Below, in pieces: positions 1 to 6,191 of a stretch of 6,191 nt of DNA. A model generated the notes under the pieces. It worked only from the letters and a program-made list of their open reading frames with translations, searched no databases and had not been told where the DNA came from. The number at the start of each line of letters is the position of its first letter. The first letter of the stretch is position 1. This DNA comes from an uncultured Phycisphaerales bacterium (GTDB taxonomy: Bacteria; Planctomycetota; Phycisphaerae; Phycisphaerales; SM1A02). Made by a program: the position numbers and the translations under genes. The stretch spans positions 1-6,191 of the forward strand of contig CAMPIL010000226.1 in NCBI GenBank assembly GCA_946886375.1. The letters are read 5' to 3'.

Positions 1-2524
1 GGCCGGGCGTGCTGTCGTTGCGGAGCAGGCGGATCACCGGTTCCCCCAGCAGTGAATCGGTCACGACGACCGCCAGGTCGACATCGCCGTCGGCGTCCAT
101 GTCCCACGCATCGGCGGAGGTTGGTGCACCATCAACCGGCAGCATCGCACTGGCCGTCAAACTGCCTCCACCTTGGTTGATCAAGAGCGACAACGATCCG
201 CCGCCAAGATTGGAAACGACCAGATCGAGATCGCGATCATTGTCCAGATCGGCGGGACTTACGTGCACCGGTTCGTCTCCGACAGCAATCGGCGAACTGG
301 TTGCAAACACGCCGCTGCCGTTGTTGGTCAGAAGCGTCACGGAATCCGAGCCGAAGTTCACAACCACAAGATCATCGGTTGCGTCGCCAGCAATGTTCGC
401 CGACGCAATGGATCGAGGTTGATCGCCGACTGGAATCGCCGTTTGAGGCGTGAATGTTCGATTGCCGTTGTTCCGCAGAACCATGATGGTGTCGGCTCCT
501 TCATTGGTCACAACCAGGTCAATGAGGTTGCCCCCTGCGGCCCCGCGAAAGTTGCCTGCGCTGATGGCGCTGGGCGCATTGCCGACGTGCACGTTCACGG
601 CTGTGAAATTCGCACTGCCGGCCGGCGGATCGTGAAACAGCACGGTGACGTTGTTGTCATTCTTGTTGGGAATGGCGAAGTCATCATCGAGGACACCATC
701 CGCTAACCGTGCCGAGACAATGCCGCTGGGATTGCGGCCGACTTGAATCGTGACGGGCGTAAACGCCGCTCCGTTCCCCTGGTTGAGGAGGATCAACACA
801 TTGCCCGGCGTGTTTGGGGAAGACGCAGCAACGCTCAGTGCGATGTCGCGAGCGACCGCTGGCCCGACGTCGCCATCGCTGATGCCCGTGGGATCACCAG
901 CCAGTCCGAACGACTGCGGGTCGCCAAAATCCGGCGATCCGGCCGGCGTCCCGATAACAATGGTCACGCCACCGCCGTCAACACCCCCTGCCCCGTCCAC
1001 CCCGCTTCCGTTATTTGCGCTGCTGGCGTACTGCACGCTCATCAATGCGTCCTCACCGATGAATGGCAGCAGGAGTGCGCCGAATGATCCGGTCATGGTT
1101 CCACCGGTCGTCAGCAAGTTGAACTGCCCGCTCTGCGGTAGTGCGCCGTCAACCAATTGCACTCGCATGGTGCCGCCCAGCGTTGCGTTTCCCGAGACTG
1201 ACATCTGGCTGTATTGCGATGGTCCGATGGAGAATTGCAGGGTCCCCAGCGAGTCCTGGGAATAATTGCCGGTCACCGTCAACAGGCCGGTTGGACCGCC
1301 CGGCGAGACGGTGCCGCGATTGGTGATGCTGCCGATGATGGACCCGCTGCCGGCCAATGTGCCGCGATTATCTTGAAGAGTTTGGAAATCAAAGAACCCC
1401 ACCTTGATGACAGGAGATGAGAGCGTTGCATTTGTGATGGAGAGCAAGGAAGGCACGCTTGCATTGACCGTGCCGATGGTTGTTGAAGCGGTGGCCAGCA
1501 GGCCATTGGAGATCGCCAATTGGCCGGTTCCAATTGAGACATCGCCGGTGACCGTGTACGTCGTGCCGTTCAAGTTGAATTGCGGCGACTGGTTGGTCAC
1601 GCACAGGGATGAAGTCTGCACATTGGCGGTGAACAACACCGAGAAGGGCACACTGTTGGGCGTTGTGCCGAAGGTCACAGCACTGGAGGAGGACGGAGCG
1701 GTGGCGGTGTTCCAATTCAAAGCGTTGTTGAAGACGCCGCCGGGCGGTCCCTGCCAGGCCTGCATTCCCCACGCTGCGATGCGGTTGGAAGTCTGCCCTC
1801 CTGCGGTGGTGAAGTCGCCTGCGGCGATCACGAGGCCGTTGTGATTGGTCAAGGCGACGGCCGTGGCGTTGAGACCCGTGGTCATGGAGAACCAACTCCA
1901 TGTATCGGTGCGTGCAATTCGCGAGCCCGGCGAGGTGAATTGTCCTGCAACATAGAGTTCCCCGTTGTGAACGACCATGGAAAGGACTGTGCCATTGGGT
2001 GTGCCCGCACCGAAGGGAGCCCAGGAACCGTTCCACATCGACATCTTCTGCGGAAAATCGCCGCCGGCAAACAGCAATCCAAAGATCGAGGCCAGCGAGT
2101 ACACCGTTCCATCACCAAGGCCGGGAAGCGATTGCCAGTTCGATCCGTTCCATTGAGAAACCAGTCCGTGCAAGCCGCCTGCAACCAGGTTGGTGTTGTG
2201 GGAAGCGAATGAGTGGACGGGTTCAAACACGCCGAATCCGACCGGTTGCCATGCAGTTCCATTCCAACGAGCAACGTGAGAAAGCGGCTGCCAATTCGCA
2301 CCCTCCCATCGTGCGACACGGTTGGCGCTGACACCGCCGGCCGTGGTGAAGAACCCGCCAGCGTGCAACTTGCCTGCGTACACGCAAAGCGCAGTGACGG
2401 AACTGTTCATCCCAACTTGGCCAAACGCATAGTTCCATTGCGGCGGACAGTCTGCAACAACAATCTGCGGCGTCGTGAACAGCAGAGTAGTAAAGAGGAT
2501 TGTGCAAACGATGCTCCGGTGCAT
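1..2524 (-). CDS. Secreted multi-domain beta-repeat protein: N-terminal propeller-like blades, beta-solenoid/PATR-like middle, C-terminal FG-GAP/VCBS repeats (C-terminus outside window)
   Basis: I translated the minus strand from the ATG at 2524 and found 841 codons with no stop, so the gene runs past position 1. GGAG sits 5 nt before the ATG and supports this start. Residues 1-24 form a signal peptide (hydrophobic core about 4-19, cleavage likely after VVA24); VADC is not a lipobox, so it is not a lipoprotein. Residues about 30-258 hold four to five blade-like repeats ending in 'NRxARWxGxxWxPL' and containing 'LxAGGxFTTAGG'. Residues about 259-500 are Ser/Thr/Asn/Gly-rich beta-solenoid sequence beginning 'GGVFNNALNWNT', with an autotransporter passenger-like stretch near 387-481 (GSITNRGTVSPGG, LTVTGNYSQDSLGTL). 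A Gly-rich linker (501-519) leads to VCBS/FG-GAP-type repeats (about 545-841), the last two carrying acidic calcium-loop motifs (D761-D767, D808-D816). Such proteins are exported and probably structural, adhesive or ligand-binding; no catalytic motif is visible and the exact role is unknown. A C-terminal sorting or anchor signal may lie outside the window. Confidence 0.9.
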   Translation of the reverse strand, partial: MHRSIVCTILFTTLLFTTPQIVVADCPPQWNYAFGQVGMNSSVTALCVYAGKLHAGGFFTTAGGVSANRVARWEGANWQPLSHVARWNGTAWQPVGFGVFEPVHSFASHNTNLVAGGLHGLVSQWNGSNWQSLPGLGDGTVYSLASIFGLLFAGGDFPQKMSMWNGSWAPFGAGTPNGTVLSMVVHNGELYVAGQFTSPGSRIARTDTWSWFSMTTGLNATAVALTNHNGLVIAAGDFTTAGGQTSNRIAAWGMQAWQGPPGGVFNNALNWNTATAPSSSSAVTFGTTPNSVPFSVLFTANVQTSSLCVTNQSPQFNLNGTTYTVTGDVSIGTGQLAISNGLLATASTTIGTVNASVPSLLSITNATLSSPVIKVGFFDFQTLQDNRGTLAGSGSIIGSITNRGTVSPGGPTGLLTVTGNYSQDSLGTLQFSIGPSQYSQMSVSGNATLGGTMRVQLVDGALPQSGQFNLLTTGGTMTGSFGALLLPFIGEDALMSVQYASSANNGSGVDGAGGVDGGGVTIVIGTPAGSPDFGDPQSFGLAGDPTGISDGDVGPAVARDIALSVAASSPNTPGNVLILLNQGNGAAFTPVTIQVGRNPSGIVSARLADGVLDDDFAIPNKNDNNVTVLFHDPPAGSANFTAVNVHVGNAPSAISAGNFRGAAGGNLIDLVVTNEGADTIMVLRNNGNRTFTPQTAIPVGDQPRSIASANIAGDATDDLVVVNFGSDSVTLLTNNGSGVFATSSPIAVGDEPVHVSPADLDNDRDLDLVVSNLGGGSLSLLINQGGGSLTASAMLPVDGAPTSADAWDMDADGDVDLAVVVTDSLLGEPVIRLLRNDSTPG
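968..1024 (-). other. Gly/Ser/Asn/Asp-rich interdomain linker
   Basis: Residues 501-519 (SSANNGSGVDGAGGVDGGG) are low-complexity and lack the alternating hydrophobic pattern seen on both sides. They separate the beta-solenoid segment from the VCBS/FG-GAP segment, as expected of a flexible hinge. Confidence 0.6.
2234..2317 (-). repeat. Back-to-back 14-residue repeat (collapsed propeller blade)
   Basis: Residues 70-83 (VARWEGANWQPLSH) are followed directly by residues 84-97 (VARWNGTAWQPVGF), a 42-nt period. In the other blades of this protein the ARWxG..W box is separated from the next by roughly 35-45 residues. The two copies match at about 20 of 30 bases over their core, so this is an old event and not a fresh slippage. 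The simplest explanation is loss of one blade's middle strands by recombination between boxes. Confidence 0.7.
2453..2524 (-). other. Signal peptide coding segment of the secreted repeat protein
   Basis: Residues 1-24 have a short basic n-region (MHR), a hydrophobic core (SIVCTILFTTLLF) and a small-residue cleavage site VVA before D25-C26. A Cys follows the predicted cut by one residue, but D at the -1 position relative to that Cys excludes a normal lipobox. Signal peptidase I processing is the better reading. Confidence 0.75.
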
Positions 2525-2734
2525 GGCGGCTCCAGTGGCCTCAAGAGGTGGTCACAAGCCGACGTCGCGGACGGCCGGGAAATATCCCCCACAAGTATGC
2601 GACGAATTGAAAGCAAAAGCGACAAATTTCCCGCCCAGTGCCAATGGCGCCCCAAAGATGCGTGATGGTCGGGCGGCGGCGAGATGTCGCCCGTGCAATC
2701 GAAGGCATGCTGCCACGCCTGGGCGCGGCACGGC

Positions 2735-2763
2735 TTTTCAGGGTGCGCCGGCCAGCGTAGCAT
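2735..2763 (+). promoter_or_regulatory. Candidate sigma70-type promoter for the tRNA gene
   Basis: TTTTCA (2735-2740, four of six matches to TTGACA) and TAGCAT (2758-2763, four of six matches to TATAAT) are separated by exactly 17 nt. The -10 element ends 19 nt before the mature tRNA 5' end, leaving room for a short 5' leader removed by RNase P. Spacing and position are good but both hexamers are imperfect, so this remains a prediction. Confidence 0.45.
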
Positions 2764-2769
2764 GGCCGG
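2748..2769. repeat. Perfect 7-bp inverted repeat overlapping the putative tRNA -10 element
   Basis: CCGGCCA (2748-2754) and TGGCCGG (2763-2769) are perfect reverse complements around an 8-bp spacer. The repeat covers the TAGCAT -10 candidate and ends 13 nt before the tRNA. There is no T-run after it on either strand, so it is a poor intrinsic terminator. It could be an operator, or chance in GC-rich DNA. Confidence 0.45.
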
Positions 2770-2782
2770 TCATCTCATCAAC

Positions 2783-2856
2783 GCGCCCGTAGCTCAGTTG
2801 GATAGAGCAGCGGTTTCCTAAATCGCAGGTCGGAGGTTCGAGTCCCCCCGGGCGCG
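2783..2856 (+). tRNA. tRNA-Arg (anticodon CCU, reads AGG)
   Basis: A full cloverleaf folds by eye. The acceptor stem GCGCCCG (2783-2789) pairs with CGGGCGC (2849-2855). The D-arm is GCTC/GAGC with loop AGTTGGATA. The anticodon stem GCGGT/ATCGC encloses the loop TTCCTAA, giving anticodon CCT at 2817-2819. The variable loop is AGGTC, and the T-arm is GGAGG/CCCCC around TTCGAGT. The discriminator is G2856 and no CCA is encoded, so CCA must be added by nucleotidyltransferase. One defect is visible: the middle T-stem pair is A51-C63 (A2834 with C2846) where a Watson-Crick A-U would be expected. Everything else is canonical, so the gene is probably functional. AGG is a minor arginine codon in many bacteria. 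Confidence 0.95.
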
Positions 2857-3009
2857 CTTTGCCACCGAGCACAACCGGCATTTCCATTTGCGGCACGCCA
2901 TGAACGAGCGGGCTGATGGGGATGCCGTTGAAGTGCTACTGGAAGTCAGGATGGGCGCTTCGCAAGGATGTCCCGAGCCTTGATCGGGTCTCAAATCGGG
3001 AGATCTCAA
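2857..3009 (+). other. Gap between the tRNA and the glycosyltransferase gene
   Basis: I see no convincing terminator after the tRNA (only CTTT follows the acceptor stem) and no clear promoter. The transferase could therefore be expressed by read-through from the tRNA promoter or from an unrecognised local one. A 27-codon frame at 2900-2983 has no ribosome binding site worth noting and overlaps the longer in-frame version of the downstream gene. Confidence 0.4.
2998..3002 (+). promoter_or_regulatory. Ribosome binding site that selects the GTG start of the glycosyltransferase
   Basis: GGGAG lies 7 nt before the GTG at 3010, an ideal distance. The upstream in-frame ATG at 2968 has only AAGG directly abutting it, with no spacer, and would add 14 residues not expected in this family. 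Confidence 0.75.
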
Positions 3010-4086
3010 GTGAGAATTGCCCAAGTTTCGCCGCTGCATGAAAGCGTGCCGCCCAAGTTGTACGGCGGCACCGAACGGGTCGTCAGTTACCTCACAGAGG
3101 AGCTCGTGCGGCAAGGGCACGACGTGACGCTGTTTGCCAGCGGCGACTCAACGACATCCGCCAGATTGGTGCCATGTTGCGAAACGGCGCTTCGCCTGAG
3201 CGCGAATTGTCCTGACCCCTGCCTGCCGCACGTCTTGATGATGGAAGAGGTCTTCGCGCGGGCCGACCAGTTCGACATCATCCATTTTCATACCGAATAC
3301 GTTCACTACCCGCTGGCGCGCCGACATCATGTTCCCACCATTACCACGATGCACGGCCGGCTTGATCTGCCTTACATAAAGTCTCTGTTTCAGTCCTACC
3401 CCGACATGGCGGTGGTTTCGATTTCCGACGCCCAGCGGGCGCCCGTGTCGTGGGCGAACTGGACACGCACTATCCATCATGGCTTGCCCGAGGATTTGCA
3501 CGCCTTTCAGCAGTCCCCTCAGGATTACCTTGTATTCACCGGCCGAATTGCGCCTGAGAAGAGGCCAGACTGGGCGATTGAAATTGCCCGCCGGACCGGA
3601 ATAGAGCTGCGAATTGCCGCGAAAGTCTCCGATCCAGACCGTCCCTATTTTGAGCGCGAGATCCAGCCGCTGCTGGAGGGAGAGGGTGTGACGTTTCTCG
3701 GTGAAGTGAACGAACAGCAGAAGTCCGCGTTGCTGGGCGGCGCGCGGGCGATGCTCTTTCCTATCGATTGGCCTGAGCCCTTTGGCCTGGTGATGATCGA
3801 GGCGATGGCTTGCGGCACGCCGACCATTGCATGCAATCGCGGCTCGGTGCCGGAGATCATTGAGGACGGCGTCAGCGGTTTCGTCGTGCAGGACATCGAC
3901 CAGGCGGTCAACGCCGTACATCGCATCGGCGAAATCGACCGGCGCCGCTGCCGCGAGCGCTTTGAGGCCAGGTTCACCGCGAAACGCATGGCCGCGGAGT
4001 ATCTTGAATCCTACCGACAGCGCGCGCGAGGGCTCTTTGACCGCTCAGACGCCGAAATCGTCGGAGCAAGCCATGGCAGTGACTGA
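3010..4086 (+). CDS. GT4-family (GT-B fold) glycosyltransferase
   Basis: This encodes a 358-residue retaining glycosyltransferase, predicted cytoplasmic, that would transfer a sugar from a nucleotide-sugar donor. The N-terminal domain opens with beta-strand VRIAQVSPL and the loop PPKLYGGTERVV (residues 14-25), the pattern typical of the GT4 N-terminus. DIIHFHTEY (89-97) is a further conserved strand/loop. The C-terminal donor domain starts near 170 with TGRIAPEKRPD (177-187), where R179 and K184 match the basic residues that contact donor phosphates in GT4 enzymes. EPFGLVMIE (256-264) is the E-x7-E motif of retaining GT-B enzymes, followed by GTP and GSVPEII. Length is normal and the frame is intact. 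I place the start at GTG 3010, not ATG 2968, on the ribosome binding site and because family members usually begin at 'MRIAQVSP'. The stop overlaps the next gene by 14 nt. Donor and acceptor are unknown; the neighbour suggests a glucan or glucoside. Confidence 0.92.
   Translation: MRIAQVSPLHESVPPKLYGGTERVVSYLTEELVRQGHDVTLFASGDSTTSARLVPCCETALRLSANCPDPCLPHVLMMEEVFARADQFDIIHFHTEYVHYPLARRHHVPTITTMHGRLDLPYIKSLFQSYPDMAVVSISDAQRAPVSWANWTRTIHHGLPEDLHAFQQSPQDYLVFTGRIAPEKRPDWAIEIARRTGIELRIAAKVSDPDRPYFEREIQPLLEGEGVTFLGEVNEQQKSALLGGARAMLFPIDWPEPFGLVMIEAMACGTPTIACNRGSVPEIIEDGVSGFVVQDIDQAVNAVHRIGEIDRRRCRERFEARFTAKRMAAEYLESYRQRARGLFDRSDAEIVGASHGSD
4063..4066 (+). promoter_or_regulatory. Ribosome binding site of the debranching-type glucosidase, inside the glycosyltransferase gene
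   Basis: GGAG lies 6 nt before the ATG at 4073, within the last codons of the upstream gene. This placement, with the 14-nt gene overlap, supports translational coupling and fixes the start of the downstream protein. Confidence 0.75.
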
Positions 4087-6191
4087 GACTCACGAGGATC
4101 ACGACCGCTATTACATTCACGCCGGTCCGGCGCTTCCCGACGCCCGAACGCTCGTGCTCAAGCACGATCAGACGTTCGGCATCTTCAATTCGTGGGGCGA
4201 TATCGATCACTCAGGCAATGAGGTGCACGGCCTGTTCGCCGATGGAATGCGCTACCTGTCCCGGCTGGGAGTGCGTGTCAACGGAGCGGGGCTTCTGCTC
4301 TTGAGTTCCAAGGTCACCAACGACAACACGCGCATCATCGCCGACCTGACCAACCCGGACATCATGGACGATGGCCGCATCGTGCTTCCGCGCGGCACGC
4401 TGCACGTGACCCGCTCGCTGTTCATCTGGTCCAATACCTTCTTCGAACGGCTGGTCCTGGCGAACTACGGGCTGGCGCCGGTTCATGCGCACCTTTCGCT
4501 GGTGTTCGAAAGCGACTTTGCGGACATCTTTGAAGTGCGCGGCACTCCCCGCGATGCACGTGCGCCAACCCACCCGCCGCAGATCGCCGACGGATCGCTT
4601 GTATTGAGCCAGACGGGGCTTGACGGCGTGACACGGCGGGCGGTGATCCAGTTCGAGCCGCCGCCTCGAACCATGTCCGAATCTGAAGTCGACTTTGCGG
4701 TGACGCTCGCCCCGCGCGCACGCCGGCGATTCGAATTTTCCGTCCTGTGCGAACCGACGACCGCGCTTCGTGAAGCGTCGTACGATGAAGGAGCCTCGCG
4801 CCTGCTCATGGAAGTAGAGGCGGATCAGGGCCGCTATTGCCGTGTGCTGAGCAGCAGCGAACGGCTGTACCGCTGGGTGCAGCGCTCCGTTGCCGACACT
4901 CGCACACTTGTCACCGCGACCGCGCACGGCCCCTATCCCTTCGCCGGCATCCCCTGGTTCAGCACGCCGTTCGGGCGCGATGGCATCATCACCGCGCTGG
5001 AACTTCTCTGGGTGAACTCCGACGTTGCGCGAGGCGTGCTGACGTTCCTCGCCGCAACGCAATCCCGGGACCTGCAACCGGAACGGGACGCGGAACCGGG
5101 AAAGATTCTTCACGAATGGCGCACCGATGAAATGGCGAATACCGGCGAAGTTCCCTTCGGCCGATACTACGGCAGCGTGGACGCAACGCCGCTGTTCATC
5201 ATGCTCGCCGGAGCCTACTACGAGCACACCGCCGATGCGGCGTTCATCGAATCGATTTGGCCGAACATCCAACTCGCCCTGCGCTGGATCGATGAATTCG
5301 GAGATGTCGATGGCGACGGCTTTGTGGAATACCAGCGGCGATCACATGATGGCCTTGAGAATCAGGGCTGGAAGGATTCCCACGACTCGATATTTCACGC
5401 AGACGGCTCGCTGGCGCGCGGCGCCATTGCGCTGTGCGAGGTGCAAGCCTATGTATACGACGCGAAAATGCGCGCCGCTGCGATGGCGCGCAGGCTCGGA
5501 CATGGCCACCTGGCCGATGACCTGTTTGTCCAGGCCTCGCGCCTGAAGCAGCGATTCAACGAAGCATTCTGGCGATCGGACCTGGGGATGTACGCGCTCG
5601 CGCTCGATGGGCGCAAGCAGGCCTGTTCGGTGCGCACCTCCAACGCAGGCCACGCGCTGTTCTGCGGGATCGCGGATGAGCAACATGCACGGCAGATGCG
5701 CAGCCGCATGTTCAGCGAGGAAATGTACTCCGGCTGGGGCGTCCGCACCGTGGCGGCGAACGAAGCGCGCTACAACCCGATGGCCTATCACAACGGCTCG
5801 ATCTGGCCGCATGACAACGCATTGATCGCGGCGGGCTTCTCCCGATACGGGTACCGTGAGTCGGCCCTGCGCATCTTTCGCGGCTGGTTGAGCGCATCCA
5901 ACTATCTCGACCTTCACCGTCTGCCGGAACTCTGCTGCGGCTTTCAGCGAAGGCGCGGCAAGGGGCCGACGCTCTATCCCTCTGCGTGCAGCCCTCAGGC
6001 CTGGGCCGCGGGCGCCGCTTTCATGATGCTCGCCGCATGTCTGGGCATAACGGTCGATGGTCTGCAGCGGCAGGTCAGGATCGATCAGCCGCGATTGCCC
6101 CGATCCATACGAGAATTGACGATTCGAAATCTCCGCGTCGCCGATGCCTCCCTCGATCTGCTTTTTCACCAGAACAGGCGCGATGTTGGAG
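4073..6191 (+). CDS. Glycogen debranching-type enzyme, amylo-alpha-1,6-glucosidase family (C-terminus outside window)
   Basis: There are 706 codons without a stop to the window end. The family is usually a little over 700 residues, so probably only a short tail is missing. The N-terminal part (about 20-225) matches the bacterial debranching-enzyme N-terminal beta domain: FGIFNSWGDI, GLFADGMRYLSRL, LLSSKVTNDNTR, DLTNPDI. From about 275 onward is an (alpha/alpha)6-barrel glucosidase domain. Its landmarks are PYPFAGIPWFSTPFGRDG (287-304), GEVPFGRYYGSVDATP (358-373), DGDGFVEYQRRS (413-424), NQGWKDSHDS (430-439), YNPMAYHNGSIWPHDN (567-582), LPELCCGF (617-624) and YPSACSPQAWAAG (635-647). By analogy with related barrel glucosidases, D435 is a candidate general acid and E619 a candidate base; this is inference. 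The predicted role is cytoplasmic hydrolysis of alpha-1,6 branches or related glucosides; no signal peptide is present. The true substrate may differ from glycogen, since many members are uncharacterised. The gene overlaps the transferase by 14 nt and has its own GGAG. Confidence 0.9.
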   Translation, partial: MAVTETHEDHDRYYIHAGPALPDARTLVLKHDQTFGIFNSWGDIDHSGNEVHGLFADGMRYLSRLGVRVNGAGLLLLSSKVTNDNTRIIADLTNPDIMDDGRIVLPRGTLHVTRSLFIWSNTFFERLVLANYGLAPVHAHLSLVFESDFADIFEVRGTPRDARAPTHPPQIADGSLVLSQTGLDGVTRRAVIQFEPPPRTMSESEVDFAVTLAPRARRRFEFSVLCEPTTALREASYDEGASRLLMEVEADQGRYCRVLSSSERLYRWVQRSVADTRTLVTATAHGPYPFAGIPWFSTPFGRDGIITALELLWVNSDVARGVLTFLAATQSRDLQPERDAEPGKILHEWRTDEMANTGEVPFGRYYGSVDATPLFIMLAGAYYEHTADAAFIESIWPNIQLALRWIDEFGDVDGDGFVEYQRRSHDGLENQGWKDSHDSIFHADGSLARGAIALCEVQAYVYDAKMRAAAMARRLGHGHLADDLFVQASRLKQRFNEAFWRSDLGMYALALDGRKQACSVRTSNAGHALFCGIADEQHARQMRSRMFSEEMYSGWGVRTVAANEARYNPMAYHNGSIWPHDNALIAAGFSRYGYRESALRIFRGWLSASNYLDLHRLPELCCGFQRRRGKGPTLYPSACSPQAWAAGAAFMMLAACLGITVDGLQRQVRIDQPRLPRSIRELTIRNLRVADASLDLLFHQNRRDVG

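Noticed and set aside
173..706. A 177-codon plus-strand frame, and other plus-strand frames across 1-2500
   Set aside because: They are opposite the continuous 841-codon secreted repeat protein, which has a signal peptide, a ribosome binding site and clear repeats.
1389..2036. A 215-codon minus-strand frame in another phase
   Set aside because: It is out of frame with the long repeat protein and is Arg/His/Cys-rich with no motifs; a shadow.
2577..2588. Near-palindrome GGGAAATATCCC upstream of the secreted protein gene, considered as an operator
   Set aside because: It is imperfect at the centre and I could not place a convincing promoter around it. The nearby minus-strand CATACT has no -35 partner at acceptable spacing.
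2678..2691. Hairpin GGCGA-GATG-TCGCC in the divergent intergenic region, considered as a terminator
   Set aside because: The stem is only 5 bp and no T-run follows on either strand.
2783..2856. The tRNA gene as an integration site for a mobile element
   Set aside because: No integrase gene is visible and I found no direct repeat of the tRNA 3' end downstream within the window.
2900..2983. A 27-codon plus-strand frame (starting MNERADGDAVEVLL) between the tRNA and the transferase gene, considered as a leader peptide
   Set aside because: There is no convincing ribosome binding site, no codon run typical of attenuation and no paired hairpins downstream; chance cannot be excluded.
2818..3120. 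A 100-codon minus-strand frame ending in ARGDSNLRP
   Set aside because: The 'RGDSNLRP' tail is the familiar false translation of a tRNA T-arm read in reverse. The frame overlaps both the tRNA and the transferase start.
3148..3921. A 257-codon antisense open frame opposite the glycosyltransferase
   Set aside because: It is a shadow of a well-supported GT4 gene, with no motif and no ribosome binding site of note.
4211..5272. A 353-codon antisense open frame opposite the glucosidase gene
   Set aside because: It lies wholly within a gene with strong family motifs on the other strand. The translation is Arg/His/Gly-rich without recognisable motifs, as expected from the shadow of GC-rich coding DNA.
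5342..6169. A 275-codon antisense open frame opposite the end of the glucosidase gene
   Set aside because: Same reasoning: the plus strand encodes conserved motifs throughout (GWKDSHDS, YHNGSIWPHDN, SPQAWAAG), and the antisense product resembles nothing.

Overview
The window looks like chromosomal DNA from a free-living, moderately GC-rich bacterium, most plausibly a planctomycete (Phycisphaerae-like). The main reason is the large secreted protein on the minus strand. It joins 'ARWNG..W' propeller blades, an autotransporter-like beta-solenoid segment and FG-GAP/VCBS repeats, a style of protein abundant in that phylum. The tRNA gene with no encoded CCA tail fits but is not diagnostic. The taxonomic call is inference.

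Layout. Positions 1-2524 (minus strand) are one uninterrupted reading frame of at least 841 codons for an exported, all-beta repeat protein. Its C-terminus lies beyond position 1. Positions 2525-2782 are a divergent intergenic region with a probable tRNA promoter and a perfect 7-bp inverted repeat over its -10 element. A tRNA-Arg(CCU) gene lies at 2783-2856 (+). After a 153-nt gap come two plus-strand genes that overlap by 14 nt: a GT4-family glycosyltransferase (3010-4086, probable GTG start) and a bacterial glycogen-debranching-type glucosidase (4073 to beyond 6191, lacking only its extreme C-terminus).

How the genes relate. The glycosyltransferase and the debranching-type enzyme are almost certainly co-transcribed and translationally coupled, which points to a shared job in alpha-glucan or other oligosaccharide metabolism. 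The acceptor and product of the transferase cannot be read from sequence. The secreted protein is transcribed away from this pair and shows no evident functional link to it. No mobile element, CRISPR array, rRNA or phage feature was seen. I see no clear undescribed system. The best leads are the coupled transferase/debranching pair, a collapsed propeller blade in the secreted protein, the inverted repeat over the tRNA promoter, and a mismatched T-stem pair in the tRNA.
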